Shown: positions 10,742-22,794, counted from the stretch's first letter. The stretch is DNA of 64,000 nucleotides from Pseudomonas sp. PA15(2017) (GCF_001945395.1 NZ_MSXV01000011.1:62001-126000); one strand, 5' to 3'. Notes: a model not told the origin generated them from the letters alone. A program made the numbers and translations.

Positions 10742-13177
10742 ATGCGTTTGCTGAAGTTTTTCTGCTGGTCCGTCATCGCCGTTTTTTGTGCGCTGGTACT
10801 CGCCGTCAGTGGTGCCTTCCTCTACCTGAGCCCGACCCTACCCTCTGTCGATGCCTTGCGCAGTATAGAGCTGCAGATCCCGCTTCGCGTGTACAGCAGC
10901 GACGGAAAACTCATCGCCGAATTCGGGGAGATGCGCCGCTCGCCCATCGCCTTCGCCGACATACCGCCCGACTTCACCAGCGCGCTGCTGGCTGCCGAAG
11001 ACGATAACTTCGCAAATCATTATGGCGTTGATCTTACGAGCCTGATGCGCGCTGCCACGCAATTATTGAAAACAGGTCAAATTCAGTCCGGCGGCAGCAC
11101 GATCACCATGCAGGTGGCGAAGAATTTCTTCCTCACCAGCGAGCGCAGCTTCTCGCGCAAGATCACCGAGATTCTGCTCGCCCTGCAGATCGAGCGCGAG
11201 CTGAGCAAGAACGAAATCCTCGAGCTGTACGTCAACAAAATCTATCTGGGTCACCGCGCCTACGGCATCGAAGCCGCTGCCCAAGTCTATTACGGCAAAT
11301 CCATCCGAGACTTGAGCCTCTCGCAGCTTGCGACGATAGCCGGTCTTCCCAAGGCACCTTCGGCCTTCAACCCGCTGACCAACCCGACCCGGGCCAAGGA
11401 GCGCCGCGACTGGATCCTCGGTCGCATGCATCGCCTGGGCCGTATCGACCAGGCGCGCTACGAAACCGCCCTGGCCGAGCCGGTGGACGCCAGCTATCAC
11501 GTGCCCACGCCCGAAGTACCGGCGCCCTACGTGGCCGAGATGGCCCGCGCCGAAATGGTCGGTCGCTACGGCAGCGATGCCTACACCCAGGGTTTCAACG
11601 TAACCACCACGGTACCCAGCGACCTGCAGGTGATGGCCAACAAGGCCCTGCGCGACGGCCTGATCGAATACGACCAGCGCCACGGTTATCGCGGCCCGGA
11701 AAGCCGCCTGCCCGGCATGACCCGGGAAACCTGGCAGACCGAACTGAGCAAGCAAGGCCTGCGCGGCGGTCTGGAGCCGGCGATCGTCACCCAGGTCGAA
11801 AAGAGCGGCATCCTGGTACTGACCCGGCGCGGCGACGAGGAAGCGGTGTCATGGGACAGCATGAAATGGGCCCGCCCGTTCCTCAATACCAACAGCCTGG
11901 GGCCGCGTCCGCAGCAGCCGGCGGACGTGGCGCAGATCGGTGACCTGATCCGCGTGCAGCGCCAGGACGATGGCAACTTGCGCTTCGCGCAACTGCCCAG
12001 CGCGCAGAGTGCTTTAGTCTCGCTCGACCCGCAGAACGGTGCTATTCGCGCCCTGGTCGGTGGTTTCTCCTTCGAACAAAGCAACTACAACCGCGCCGTG
12101 CAAGCCAAGCGCCAGCCCGGCTCAAGCTTCAAGCCGTTCATCTACAGTGCCGCGCTCGATAATGGCTACACCGCTTCCAGCCTGGTCAACGACGCGCCGA
12201 TCGTGTTCGTCGATGACTACATGGATCAGGTCTGGCGACCGAAGAACGACACCAATACCTTCCTCGGCCCCATCCGCCTGCGCGAGGCGCTCTACAAGTC
12301 GCGCAACCTGGTGTCGATCCGCCTGCTGCAGGCCATGGGCATCGAGAAAACGCTGAACTACATCGAGCGCTTCGGCTTCAACCGCCAGGACCTGCCGCGC
12401 AACCTGTCCCTGGCGCTCGGCACGGCCAACCTGACGCCGATGGAAATCGCCATCGGCTGGACGGCCTTCGCCAATGGCGGCCACAAGGTTCAGCCCTACC
12501 TGATCCAGCGCATCGACAACCGCCATGGCGACCCGCTGTTCATCGCCAACCCGCCGACCGTGCCCAATGCAGCCAAGGCCGACGTGCCGCCGCCGGTCAA
12601 CGAGGAAGGCGTGATGAGCACTGCCGAAGCAGCGCCCGAGCAGTTGCCGGAGGCGCCGGAACCGGCCGCCGCCGAGCGCATCCTCGATGAGCGTACTGCC
12701 TACATCATGACCAGCATGCTGCAGGACGTGATCAAGCGCGGTACCGGGCGCCGGGCCATGGCCCTGGGCCGCACCGATCTGGCTGGCAAGACCGGTACCA
12801 CCAACGATTCCAAGGACAGCTGGTTCTCCGGCTACAACGCCGACTACGTGACCACCGTGTGGGCCGGCTTCGATCAGCCGGAAAGCCTGGGCCGCCATGA
12901 ATACGGTGGCACCGTTGCCCTGCCGATCTGGATGAGCTACATGGGCGCCGCGCTCAAGGACAAGCCCGCCCACGCACCCGCCGAACCGGATGGCATTCTC
13001 ACCCTGCGCGTCGACCCGCACAGTGGTCGTGCCGCAGCCCCAGGAACGCCGGACGCGTACTTCGAGCTGTTCAAGAGCGAAGACTCACCGCCGCCGATGA
13101 ACGAGTTCGACCCAGGCATGGGCGCACCGAACAGCCCACTGCCGGCAGACGAGAGCGCGCCGATCGACCTGTTCTAG
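10742..13177 (+). CDS. ponA: Penicillin-binding protein 1A
   Basis: Bifunctional peptidoglycan glycosyltransferase/transpeptidase (mrcA-type), 811 residues, anchored by an N-terminal transmembrane helix (about 5-27). The GT51 domain includes EDDNFANHYGVD with the catalytic Glu, followed by GGSTITMQVAKNFF and the ELYVNKIYLG segment. An OB-like insertion follows. The transpeptidase domain has SSFK with nucleophile Ser461, KSRN and KTGTTND. The start is the ATG at 10742; an adjacent TTG is less likely. It diverges from pilM, as in other pseudomonads, and ends before a heptad repeat and a bidirectional terminator. Confidence 0.97.
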   Translation: MRLLKFFCWSVIAVFCALVLAVSGAFLYLSPTLPSVDALRSIELQIPLRVYSSDGKLIAEFGEMRRSPIAFADIPPDFTSALLAAEDDNFANHYGVDLTSLMRAATQLLKTGQIQSGGSTITMQVAKNFFLTSERSFSRKITEILLALQIERELSKNEILELYVNKIYLGHRAYGIEAAAQVYYGKSIRDLSLSQLATIAGLPKAPSAFNPLTNPTRAKERRDWILGRMHRLGRIDQARYETALAEPVDASYHVPTPEVPAPYVAEMARAEMVGRYGSDAYTQGFNVTTTVPSDLQVMANKALRDGLIEYDQRHGYRGPESRLPGMTRETWQTELSKQGLRGGLEPAIVTQVEKSGILVLTRRGDEEAVSWDSMKWARPFLNTNSLGPRPQQPADVAQIGDLIRVQRQDDGNLRFAQLPSAQSALVSLDPQNGAIRALVGGFSFEQSNYNRAVQAKRQPGSSFKPFIYSAALDNGYTASSLVNDAPIVFVDDYMDQVWRPKNDTNTFLGPIRLREALYKSRNLVSIRLLQAMGIEKTLNYIERFGFNRQDLPRNLSLALGTANLTPMEIAIGWTAFANGGHKVQPYLIQRIDNRHGDPLFIANPPTVPNAAKADVPPPVNEEGVMSTAEAAPEQLPEAPEPAAAERILDERTAYIMTSMLQDVIKRGTGRRAMALGRTDLAGKTGTTNDSKDSWFSGYNADYVTTVWAGFDQPESLGRHEYGGTVALPIWMSYMGAALKDKPAHAPAEPDGILTLRVDPHSGRAAAPGTPDAYFELFKSEDSPPPMNEFDPGMGAPNSPLPADESAPIDLF

Positions 13178-13183
13178 AAACAG

Positions 13184-13266
13184 CTACAGGCTGCAAGCTG
13201 CAAGCGACAGGCGAGAGCCTGTAGCCTGTAGCCTGTAGCCTGTAGCCTGTAGCCTGTAGCCTGTAG
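13184..13266. repeat. Heptad inverted repeat element A
   Basis: The left arm reads CTACAGG-CTGCAAG-CTGCAAG-CGACAGG (13184-13211). After a GAGA loop, the right arm has seven exact tandem CCTGTAG copies (13218-13266). The reverse complement of the left arm matches the right arm in the same 7-bp phase with regular mismatches. It lies between convergent ponA and maeB, immediately before an intrinsic terminator. Three related elements occur at about 19549, 24143 and 60844. Confidence 0.85.
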
Positions 13267-13282
13267 CCAACCAGAAGCCCAT

Positions 13283-13309
13283 AAAAAAACCCGCCGAAGC
13301 GGGTTTTTT
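13283..13309. terminator. Bidirectional terminator ponA/maeB
   Basis: AAAAAAACCCGC CGAA GCGGGTTTTTT hairpin with A- and T-tracts on both sides, between convergent ponA (+) and maeB (-). It can act on either strand. Confidence 0.9.
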
Positions 13310-13325
13310 GTTACCGGCTGACGAC

Positions 13326-14594
13326 TCAGCCCTTGAACACGTCGTTGACCGACTGCAGCGGGTAGTGCTTCGGATACGGCAGGGTCGCCACGCCGCTCTC
13401 GATGGCCGCCTTGGCAACGGCATCGCACACCACGTTGATCAGGCGAGCGTCCATCGGCTTCGGAATGATGTACTCGCGGCCGAACTCCAGCTTGATACCG
13501 CCGTAGGCGTCGCACACGTCCTGGGGAACCGGCAGCTTGGCCAGGTCGCGCAGAGCGTTGGCCGCCGCGATCTTCATCTCTTCGTTGATGCGAGTCGCGC
13601 GAACATCCAGCGCACCGCGGAAGATGAACGGGAAGCCCAGTACGTTGTTGACCTGGTTCGGGTAGTCGGAACGACCGGTGGCCATGATCACGTCATTGCG
13701 GGTGGCGTGGGCCAGCTCCGGCTTGATTTCCGGATCAGGGTTCGAGCAGGCGAAGACGATCGGGTTCGGCGCCATCAGCTTGAGCCCTTCGGCGCTCAGC
13801 AGGTCCGGACCGGACAGACCGACGAATACGTCGGCACCGGTCAGCGCGTCATCCAGGGTGCGCTTGTCGGTTTCGGTGGCGAACACCGCCTTGTACTGGT
13901 TCAGGTCGTCGCGGCCGGCGTGGATCACGCCCTTGCGGTCGATCATGTAGATGTTCTCGACCTTGGCACCCATGCTCACCAGCAGCTTCATGCAGGAGAT
14001 GGCTGCAGCGCCGGCACCCAGGCAGACGATCTTGGCTTCTGGCAGGGTCTTGCCGGCGATCTCCAGGGCGTTGAGCATGCCGGCTGCGGTGACGATCGCG
14101 GTGCCGTGCTGGTCATCGTGGAAAACCGGGATGTCACACTGCTCGATCAGCGCGCGCTCGATTTCGAAGCACTCGGGCGCCTTGATGTCTTCCAGGTTGA
14201 TGCCACCGAAGGTGATGGAGATGCGCTTGACGGTGTCGATGAAGGCCTGCGGGCTTTCGGCATCGACTTCGATGTCGAACACGTCGACGCCGGCGAAGCG
14301 CTTGAACAGCACGCCCTTGCCTTCCATGACCGGCTTGGAGGCCAGCGGGCCGAGATCGCCCAGACCGAGGATCGCGGTGCCGTCGGAAATAACTGCCACC
14401 AGGTTACCTTTACCGGTGTAGCGGTAGGCCAGCTCCGGATCGCGAGCGATCTCGCGCACTGGCTCGGCAACACCCGGGCTGTAGGCCAGCGACAGGTCAC
14501 GGGCAGTGGCGGTGGGCTTGGTGAGCTCGACGCTCAACTTACCCGGACGGGGCTTCTCATGGTATTCGAGAGCGGCAGTTTTCAGATCAGACAT
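13326..14594 (-). CDS. maeB: Malic enzyme (short form)
   Basis: Oxidatively decarboxylates malate to pyruvate, yielding NAD(P)H. The 422 residues correspond to the single-domain-pair form without the C-terminal phosphotransacetylase-like extension of E. coli MaeB. The catalytic Tyr38 lies in AYSPGVAEP and Lys93 near GKGVLFK. The metal ligands sit in INLEDIKAP (Glu136/Asp137) and FHDDQHGTA (Asp160/Asp161). The dinucleotide-binding GAGAAA is at 193-198. The start at 14594 (MSDLKTAALEY) was chosen over an upstream ATG at 14666. Cofactor preference cannot be read with confidence. Confidence 0.93.
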   Translation of the reverse strand: MSDLKTAALEYHEKPRPGKLSVELTKPTATARDLSLAYSPGVAEPVREIARDPELAYRYTGKGNLVAVISDGTAILGLGDLGPLASKPVMEGKGVLFKRFAGVDVFDIEVDAESPQAFIDTVKRISITFGGINLEDIKAPECFEIERALIEQCDIPVFHDDQHGTAIVTAAGMLNALEIAGKTLPEAKIVCLGAGAAAISCMKLLVSMGAKVENIYMIDRKGVIHAGRDDLNQYKAVFATETDKRTLDDALTGADVFVGLSGPDLLSAEGLKLMAPNPIVFACSNPDPEIKPELAHATRNDVIMATGRSDYPNQVNNVLGFPFIFRGALDVRATRINEEMKIAAANALRDLAKLPVPQDVCDAYGGIKLEFGREYIIPKPMDARLINVVCDAVAKAAIESGVATLPYPKHYPLQSVNDVFKG

Positions 14595-14696
14595 AGTGGC
14601 ATTTCCGCTTTTTTGGGCTGTTGACTGGCAGGCGGCCGAGGATACGCAATCTGCGGGGGCCTGCACAAGACTATGCAGTCAGCCTGCAAACGTGCC

Positions 14697-16130
14697 TCAG
14701 CGAACCGTCTTGAACCAATCACCAGGGCGAGGCTCGCCCTGTGGATAAAGATTGTTGAGCAGCCGCAGCGTCGCCTCGGCATCACTCGGCAAACCACTGG
14801 CGGCCGCCAGTGACCGGACACTCTGCCCTGCCGCCACGCGCACCAGTTGCAACCTCAATGGCTCGGCCAGCTTGCGCTCGGCAGCCTGCAATGGCCGGAA
14901 ACTGCCGATCGTCGCGAGCATCTGGGCATCCTCCGTTGCGCTGGCGGCGCGACCCCTGGCCGCACCAACGAACAGGTAGGCTTTGTCGCCCTTGAGAATC
15001 GCCGCCGCCCGGCGCGGCACGTCGCCCTCGATCAGGCCGGTATAACCCTGCAACCCGGCCTGCTGCAGCGGCTCGCCACCAAGCAGGCGGCGGCCACCGA
15101 TGCGTTGCCTGAGCAGGGTCGCGGCGTCGAGGCGCCGGGGGTTGTCTTCCAGGGTCATGGCGACGAGCACCTGTTTGTCCGGCGATTGGCCGACCAGTTG
15201 CTGCGGCCCGTTGATGATGCTCCAGCCCTTGGCGAAGGCCAGGGTGAAATCGAGATCACGGTGATAGAAGCGCTCGCCGCGGCGAATGCCGCTCTCGGCC
15301 GAATCGCCGAACGGCAGGCCCTGCAACCGCTGTAGAAATGCGTCGCGGTTGACCACCTGCTGCCCGGCGACCAAGGCTCGAGCCGGACCGATCACCTGCT
15401 GCAGGCGCCGGTCGTTATCCGGATGGGTGTCGAAAAGGCCGTGGTAGCTGCCGACCGGCTGCTGCTCACCGCGCGCCGCGGCCTGGTCGCGGGCGAAGTC
15501 CTCCTGCAGCTTGAGCACCTTGACCACCTCGATCATCGCCTGCGGGTCATAACCACCGCGGGCGAGGTATTGGGCACCCAGGCCGTCGGCCTCCAGTTCC
15601 ATGTCACGGCCATAACCGCGTACCACGGCATTACCCAACACCCCGGTCACGTCGGCGGCGGCGCCCACACCGGTGCCCATGGCCACCGCCTGGCCGAGAA
15701 GGCCCCAGGCGGTCGACTGGCTTTGCTGGCGCACGCCGTGGCGGGCGGTCACGTGGCCGACTTCGTGACCAAGCACGGCCGCCAGTTCGGCCTCGGAACT
15801 CAGGTAAGCCATCAGCCCACGATGGATATAGATGTAGCCGCCCGGAAGGGCGAAGGCATTGATATCCGGGCTGTCGATCACGGTGAAGTGGTAATCCAGC
15901 TGACCGCGATGACTGTGCCGCGCGACGCGCTCACCGACTTGCTGCACATAGGCCTGCAGGGCTTCATCGGGGTAGCGCGGGTATTGCTTGAGTATCTGCT
16001 GATGGGCATCACGACCGATGGACAGCTCCTGGGCCTCGCTCATCATCACGAAGTCGGTGCGCCCGGTAGCCGGATTCACCGCGCAGCCTGCCAGGGTCGC
16101 CAGCATCAGAACCACCAGAAACAACTTCAT
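14697..16130 (-). CDS. M48-family zinc metalloprotease lipoprotein (BepA/LoiP-like)
   Basis: 477-residue envelope protease. A lipoprotein signal ends in LAGC (Cys16). The catalytic HEVGH motif is at residues 122-126, and the downstream third-ligand region reads ELEADGLGAQYL, typical of M48 (Ste24/HtpX-like) proteases. The C-terminal half contains a further region of about 200 residues; I did not identify TPR repeats there. A role in outer-membrane protein quality control is inferred from the family. Its start overlaps the stop of the upstream nuclease gene by 4 nt, so the two are probably one transcript. Confidence 0.9.
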   Translation of the reverse strand: MKLFLVVLMLATLAGCAVNPATGRTDFVMMSEAQELSIGRDAHQQILKQYPRYPDEALQAYVQQVGERVARHSHRGQLDYHFTVIDSPDINAFALPGGYIYIHRGLMAYLSSEAELAAVLGHEVGHVTARHGVRQQSQSTAWGLLGQAVAMGTGVGAAADVTGVLGNAVVRGYGRDMELEADGLGAQYLARGGYDPQAMIEVVKVLKLQEDFARDQAAARGEQQPVGSYHGLFDTHPDNDRRLQQVIGPARALVAGQQVVNRDAFLQRLQGLPFGDSAESGIRRGERFYHRDLDFTLAFAKGWSIINGPQQLVGQSPDKQVLVAMTLEDNPRRLDAATLLRQRIGGRRLLGGEPLQQAGLQGYTGLIEGDVPRRAAAILKGDKAYLFVGAARGRAASATEDAQMLATIGSFRPLQAAERKLAEPLRLQLVRVAAGQSVRSLAAASGLPSDAEATLRLLNNLYPQGEPRPGDWFKTVR

Positions 16131-16924
16131 CGCAGCACCTCCAGCATGGCGCCATGGGTCAGGGGCAACATCCAGCGCGCCTGGCCAACCCTGAGTCCAC
16201 CGCCGCGGGAGCGGTCGATCATCCAGCCCCGCGCCTCGATCCGCTTGCCTTGCAGATCGCGCAGATCCGCTGCGGCGAAGGTATCCAGCACCTGCGGCGC
16301 AATGCGCAGCACCACCGAATTACCCAGCTCGATCCAGACGCCGCCACGATTGCGCTCGACGCGCTGCACCTGCCCTTCGAGCAGCACGAAACCACTGCTG
16401 CGTACCGCGCGGGCCGGCAATGGTCGCAATTGCGCCCAGAGCCCGGCCCGGGCGCCACGCGCCTGACGCTCGGCCTCGCGATGACAGGCGACCAGCGCCA
16501 CATTCGGTGCGATTGCGACCAACTGCCCAAGCCCTTCGGAGAGCAGCTGCGCCTCCAGATTGCTGCCGGCGCTGTCATAGAGATGGGCCAGAGTCCGGCC
16601 GTAGCGATCCTTTTTCTGCTCGCCCACCTGTACGCCCACCCGCCCGCCATTGGCAGCCACCAGTTCGGCAAGGCGCTTACCAGCGGCCTCGGCGAACGGC
16701 TCGGCCGGCCGGCCCTTGCGCGCCAGCTCGGGGGCATTGAGGCCGATCAGGCGGACGTTGCGGCCGTCGGCCAGGCGCACCGTATCGCCATCGACCACAC
16801 GCTGAACCTTGGCCAGAGGCAATTTGCCGGGCGTCGGGCACAGCGCGTGGGCAGGCAGGCAAAAGACAGAAACGAAAAAGGCGCCCACCAGGGACGCCTT
16901 TTTCAATGATGCGAAAACAGCCAT
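16127..16924 (-). CDS. Secreted staphylococcal-nuclease-like protein
   Basis: 265 residues with an N-terminal Sec signal peptide (MAVFASLKKASLVGAFFVSV, cleavage near AHA). A SNase (TNase) domain follows: VVDGDTVRL at 43-51, VRLIGLNAPE at 57-66 and KDRYGRTLAHLY supplying the catalytic Arg-type residues. The C-terminal third (about 175-265) carries an additional OB-like beta region of unknown role. The start ATG at 16924 follows GAGGCCCAC. It lies 26 nt downstream of rpmE and overlaps the protease gene. Likely a periplasmic or extracellular nuclease. Confidence 0.88.
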   Translation of the reverse strand: MAVFASLKKASLVGAFFVSVFCLPAHALCPTPGKLPLAKVQRVVDGDTVRLADGRNVRLIGLNAPELARKGRPAEPFAEAAGKRLAELVAANGGRVGVQVGEQKKDRYGRTLAHLYDSAGSNLEAQLLSEGLGQLVAIAPNVALVACHREAERQARGARAGLWAQLRPLPARAVRSSGFVLLEGQVQRVERNRGGVWIELGNSVVLRIAPQVLDTFAAADLRDLQGKRIEARGWMIDRSRGGGLRVGQARWMLPLTHGAMLEVLR

Positions 16925-16950
16925 GTGGGCCTCTTTCGCTGCTCGGTCGC

Positions 16951-17163
16951 TTACTTGGCGCCGAACACACCGAAGCGCTGCTTGAAGCGATCGATACGGC
17001 CGCCGGTGTCCAGCACCTTCTGCTTGCCGGTGTAGAACGGGTGGCACTCGGAGCAGACGTCCAGGCTCAGCGGCTTGCCCAGCGTGGAGCGGGTCTTGAT
17101 GACGTTACCGCAGCTGCAGGTGGCGTCGATGGCGACGTATTCCGGATGGATATCGGCTTTCAT
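16951..17163 (-). CDS. rpmE: 50S ribosomal protein L31 (zinc-binding form)
   Basis: 70-residue large-subunit protein. The zinc ligands Cys16, Cys18, Cys37 and Cys40 are all present (CSC and CSEC), identifying the zinc-containing C+ type rather than the zinc-independent paralogue used in zinc starvation. It is divergent from priA across a 165-nt spacer. Confidence 0.97.
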   Translation of the reverse strand: MKADIHPEYVAIDATCSCGNVIKTRSTLGKPLSLDVCSECHPFYTGKQKVLDTGGRIDRFKQRFGVFGAK

Positions 17164-17328
17164 GATTCTTCCTCAGGTTTTGTGCCGCCACCCGACACTA
17201 TTGTCAGGTACCGCACTTAGGTTGGCCGCGGATCATACCAGAGCCGGCCCATGATGCAACCAACTCGCTGTTACCGGCCGTCGCACATGGCCTGTTACTA
17301 TTGCGCCTCGCCTGCCTGGAGCCTCTGC

Positions 17329-19548
<2,220 letters not shown>

Positions 19549-19618
19549 GCCGCAGGCCACAAGCTGCAAGTCACAGGCAGATACGCTTTGCCTGAAGCCT
19601 GTGGCCTGCAACCTGCCG
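19549..19618. repeat. Heptad inverted repeat element C
   Basis: Directly after the priA stop, the left arm (19549-19579; GCCGCAGGCCACAAGCTGC and onward) and right arm (19590-19617; GCCTGAAGCCTGTGGCCTGC and onward) are imperfect reverse complements in 7-bp phase. The copies are more diverged than in elements A and B. It fills most of the priA-argS spacer. Confidence 0.65.
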
Positions 19619-19673
19619 CTACTCCTATAATGTGCAGTTTTCGATCAAAGCCCCAAGGCAACCCGAGCCGAGT

Positions 19674-21437
19674 ATGAAAGACAGCATTCGCCACCTGATC
19701 CAGCAAGCCCTGACCCGCCTGACCGCCGAAGGCGTGCTGCCCGACGGCCTGAGCCCGACGATCCAGGTGGAGAACACCCGGGACAAGACCCACGGTGACT
19801 TTGCCAGCAACATCGCCATGATGCTGGCAAAGCCGGCCGGCATGAAGCCCCGCGACCTGGCCCAGAAGCTGATCGACGCGCTGCCTGCCGACGCGCAGAT
19901 CAGCAAGGTCGAGATCGCCGGCCCCGGCTTTCTGAATTTCTTCCAGAACAGCGACGCCCTGGCCGAGCGCCTGGAAGCGGCCCTGGCCGACGAGCGCCTC
20001 GGCGTGCGCAAGAACGGCGCGACGCAGCGCGTGGTCGTCGACCTGTCCTCGCCGAACCTGGCCAAGGAAATGCACGTCGGCCACCTGCGCTCGACCATCA
20101 TCGGCGACGCCGTGGCGCGGGTGCTGGAGTTCCTTGGTGACGAGGTGATCCGCCAGAACCACGTCGGCGACTGGGGCACCCAGTTCGGCATGCTGCTGGC
20201 TTTCATGGAAGAGAATCCGGCCGCCGCGGAAAGCGAGCTGGCCGACCTTGAAGGCTTTTATCGCGCCGCCAAGAAGCGCTTCGACGAGTCCCCGGAATTC
20301 GCCGAACGGGCGCGCGCCCTGGTCGTCGAGCTGCAGGCCGGCGAGCCGCAATGCATGCGCCTGTGGAACCGCTTCAACGCCATTTCCCTGAGCCATTGCC
20401 AGAAGGCCTACGACCGCCTGGGCGTCAAACTGACCCCGGCCGACGTCAAGGGCGAAAGCGCCTATAACGCGGATCTCGCCAACGTGGTCGCCGACCTGCG
20501 CAGCAAGGGCCTGCTCACCGAGGACAACGGCGCTCAGTGCGTCTTCCTCGACGAGTACCAGAACGCCGAGGGCAACCCGCTGCCGGTGATCGTGCAGAAG
20601 GCCGGCGGCGGCTACCTGTACTCGACCACCGACCTGGCAGCCATGCGTTACCGCAGCCAGGTGCTCAAGGCCGACCGCGCACTGTACTTCGTCGACCAGC
20701 GCCAGGCCCTGCACTTCCAGATGGCTTTCGAAGTCGCCCGCCGCGCCGGTTTCGTGCACGAGGGCATGGACCTGGAGCACATGGGCTTCGGCACCATGAA
20801 CGGCGCCGATGGCCGCCCGTTCAAGACCCGCGACGGCGGCACCGTGAAGCTGATCGACCTGCTCGACGAAGCCGAATCGCGTGCCTACGAGCTGGTCAAG
20901 GAGCGCAACGACCAACGTGCGGCGAAGGGTGAAACACCATTCGAAGAAGCTGAGCTACGCCAGATCGGGCGAGTTGTGGGCATCGCGTCGGTGAAGTACG
21001 CCGACCTGTCCAAGCACCGCACCAGCGACTACAGCTTCAACTTCGAACTGATGCTGAGTTTCGAGGGCAACACCGCGCCCTACCTGCTGTACGCCTACAC
21101 GCGCACCGCGAGCATCTTCCGCAAGCTGGGCAAGGGCATCGAGGACATTGGCGGCCACATCGAACTTCACGCGCCCCAGGAAATCGAACTGGCCGGCAAG
21201 CTGGCGCAGTTCGGTGAAGTGCTGAGCAGTGTCGCCGACAAGGGCACGCCGCACCTGCTGTGCGCTTATCTCTACGACGTGGCCGGGCTGTTCTCCAGCT
21301 TCTACGAGCATTGCCCGGTGCTTGGCGCCGAACACGAAGGCACCCGCCAGAGCCGCCTGCGCCTCGCCGCCCTGACTCGCCGCACCCTCAAGCAAGGCCT
21401 GCAATTGCTGGGCCTGGAAACCCTGGAGCGCATGTAA
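19674..21437 (+). CDS. argS: Arginyl-tRNA synthetase
   Basis: Class I synthetase charging tRNA-Arg, 587 residues when started at ATG 19674 ([13 protein letters not shown]); upstream in-frame ATG 19632 adds an unrelated 14 residues. It has the N-terminal Add1 domain, the HIGH-equivalent HVGHLRS at 134-140, the DWGTQFG segment and a C-terminal DALR anticodon-binding domain ending in [17 protein letters not shown] at 19626-19631 without a good -35 box lies just upstream. It is followed without a gap by the SPOR-protein gene. Confidence 0.97.
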   Translation: MKDSIRHLIQQALTRLTAEGVLPDGLSPTIQVENTRDKTHGDFASNIAMMLAKPAGMKPRDLAQKLIDALPADAQISKVEIAGPGFLNFFQNSDALAERLEAALADERLGVRKNGATQRVVVDLSSPNLAKEMHVGHLRSTIIGDAVARVLEFLGDEVIRQNHVGDWGTQFGMLLAFMEENPAAAESELADLEGFYRAAKKRFDESPEFAERARALVVELQAGEPQCMRLWNRFNAISLSHCQKAYDRLGVKLTPADVKGESAYNADLANVVADLRSKGLLTEDNGAQCVFLDEYQNAEGNPLPVIVQKAGGGYLYSTTDLAAMRYRSQVLKADRALYFVDQRQALHFQMAFEVARRAGFVHEGMDLEHMGFGTMNGADGRPFKTRDGGTVKLIDLLDEAESRAYELVKERNDQRAAKGETPFEEAELRQIGRVVGIASVKYADLSKHRTSDYSFNFELMLSFEGNTAPYLLYAYTRTASIFRKLGKGIEDIGGHIELHAPQEIELAGKLAQFGEVLSSVADKGTPHLLCAYLYDVAGLFSSFYEHCPVLGAEHEGTRQSRLRLAALTRRTLKQGLQLLGLETLERM

Positions 21438-22139
21438 GTGGCAGCCCGCAAGAAGCCAGCACCCAAGCGCGGCGCCAGCCGCTACAAGGCCCCGAGCAAG
21501 CGCCCGGTACCCGGCTGGATTTGGCTCGCCTGTGGCCTGGCCGTAGGCGTGTTCGTCACCCTGCTGCTCAACCTCAAACCGGGTGACGAGGCGGTCAAGC
21601 GCGACAAGCCACAGCCGGAGCGCGCCAGTACCACGCCCAAACCGACCCCCTCGGCCACCAGCCAGGAGCCGGGCAAGCCCAAGTACGATTTCTACACCCT
21701 GCTTCCCGAATCGGAAGTGATCGTGCCGCCCGATGCCCTGCCTACCCCACTAACACCCACGCCCGAGCAGAAGCCAGTCACCCCGGAGGAGGCGGCCAAG
21801 ATCGATGCCGCCCGCGCCCAGGCCGCGCTCAATGGCGAAACCCCGCCGCCCGCACCGCCCGTGAGCAAACCAGCCGAAGCCGCTCAAGCGCCGCTGACCA
21901 CGCAGTTCTTCCTGCAGGCCGGCTCGTTCCCCAGCAAGGACAAGGCCGAAAGCATGCGCGCGCAGATCATTCTGCTCGGCCAGAACGTGCGTGTGGAATC
22001 CGGCACCGTGCAGGACAAGACCTGGCACCGCGTACTGGTCGGCCCCTTCGCCAATCGCGAGCAACTGGCCAGCGCCCAGAAGACCCTGGCAGCCGGCGGG
22101 TTCGGCAACCTACTTTTACAACAGCGCCAGCTACGCTGA
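21438..22139 (+). CDS. SPOR-domain membrane protein (FtsN-like architecture)
   Basis: 233 residues, starting with GTG immediately after the argS stop; GGAG lies 12 nt upstream within the end of argS. A basic N-terminus (KKPAPKRGASRYKAPSKRP) precedes one transmembrane helix at about 29-50 (WIWLACGLAVGVFVTLLLNL). A Pro/Thr/Lys-rich periplasmic linker follows, then a C-terminal SPOR domain (about 155-230, FFLQAGSFPSKDKAESMRAQ). The topology resembles FtsN, suggesting septal peptidoglycan binding. Identity with FtsN itself is an inference from architecture and the priA-argS-SPOR-hslVU context, which parallels priA/ftsN/hslVU order in enterobacteria. Confidence 0.85.
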   Translation: MAARKKPAPKRGASRYKAPSKRPVPGWIWLACGLAVGVFVTLLLNLKPGDEAVKRDKPQPERASTTPKPTPSATSQEPGKPKYDFYTLLPESEVIVPPDALPTPLTPTPEQKPVTPEEAAKIDAARAQAALNGETPPPAPPVSKPAEAAQAPLTTQFFLQAGSFPSKDKAESMRAQIILLGQNVRVESGTVQDKTWHRVLVGPFANREQLASAQKTLAAGGFGNLLLQQRQLR

Positions 22140-22148
22140 TTCCCTTTC

Positions 22149-22179
22149 GCCCGCCGCCGGTTGAAAAACCGCGGCGGGC
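22149..22179 (+). terminator. Hairpin between SPOR gene and hslV
   Basis: GC-rich stem GCCCGCCGC(C)GG / CCGCGGCGGGC around TTGAAAAA, 10 nt past the SPOR-gene stop. No T-run follows, so it may be a weak terminator or an mRNA end-protecting hairpin. Confidence 0.5.
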
Positions 22180-22187
22180 CCCCATCT

Positions 22188-22230
22188 GAGAGTCATCAGG
22201 GCCATTTCGCCCCGCAGCGTGGAGACTCTC
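22188..22230 (+). promoter_or_regulatory. Hairpin in the hslV leader abutting the RBS
   Basis: GAGAGTC (22188-22194) is complementary to GACTCTC (22224-22230). The right arm overlaps the last G of the hslV Shine-Dalgarno GGAG (22221-22224) and ends 2 nt before the TTG start. A leader hairpin is known to affect E. coli hslVU mRNA; whether this one is equivalent is inference. Confidence 0.4.
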
Positions 22231-22232
22231 CC

Positions 22233-22769
22233 TTGACCACCATCGTTTCAGTCCGCCGCCATGGCAAAGTCGTCATGGGTGGCGACGGCCAGGTTTCCCT
22301 CGGCAATACCGTGATGAAAGGCAACGCCAAGAAGGTTCGTCGCCTTTACCACGGCCAGGTGATCGCCGGCTTCGCCGGTGCCACCGCCGACGCCTTCACC
22401 CTGTTCGAGCGCTTCGAAGCCCAGCTCGAGAAGCACCAGGGCCATCTGGTGCGCGCCGCCGTCGAACTGGCCAAGGACTGGCGTACCGATCGTTCCCTGA
22501 GCCGCCTGGAAGCCATGCTCGCCGTAGCCAACAAGGATGCCTCGCTGATCATCACCGGCAACGGCGACGTGGTCGAACCCGAGCACGGCCTGATCGCCAT
22601 GGGCTCCGGTGGTGGCTTTGCCCAGGCCGCGGCCCTGGCACTGCTGCAGAAAGGCGGCGACGAACTCGGCGCCCGCGAGATCGCCGAAACCGCGCTGAAC
22701 ATCGCCGGCTCGATCTGCGTGTTCACCAACCAGAACCTGACCATCGAGGAGCTGGACTCGGCCCTTTGA
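22233..22769 (+). CDS. hslV: ATP-dependent protease peptidase subunit HslV
   Basis: Threonine-protease subunit of the HslVU (ClpQY) complex. The start is TTG 22233, behind GTGGAG, giving 178 residues. Removal of the initiator exposes Thr2 of TTIVSVRR as the catalytic N-terminal threonine. The conserved [19 protein letters not shown] and [12 protein letters not shown] segments are intact. The hslU ATG follows 25 nt downstream, so the two form an operon. An upstream ATG at 22161 would bury the catalytic Thr and is rejected. Confidence 0.97.
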   Translation: MTTIVSVRRHGKVVMGGDGQVSLGNTVMKGNAKKVRRLYHGQVIAGFAGATADAFTLFERFEAQLEKHQGHLVRAAVELAKDWRTDRSLSRLEAMLAVANKDASLIITGNGDVVEPEHGLIAMGSGGGFAQAAALALLQKGGDELGAREIAETALNIAGSICVFTNQNLTIEELDSAL

Positions 22770-22794
22770 GGCCAGTCCGGATCGGAGCCCGCTC

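Noticed and set aside
13218-13266. Tandem repeats as a CRISPR array
   Set aside because: Units are 7 bp without spacers, and no cas genes are present; they are heptad repeats.
19626-19631. TATAAT as the argS promoter
   Set aside because: No acceptable -35 hexamer 15-19 nt upstream; only mentioned in the gene entry.
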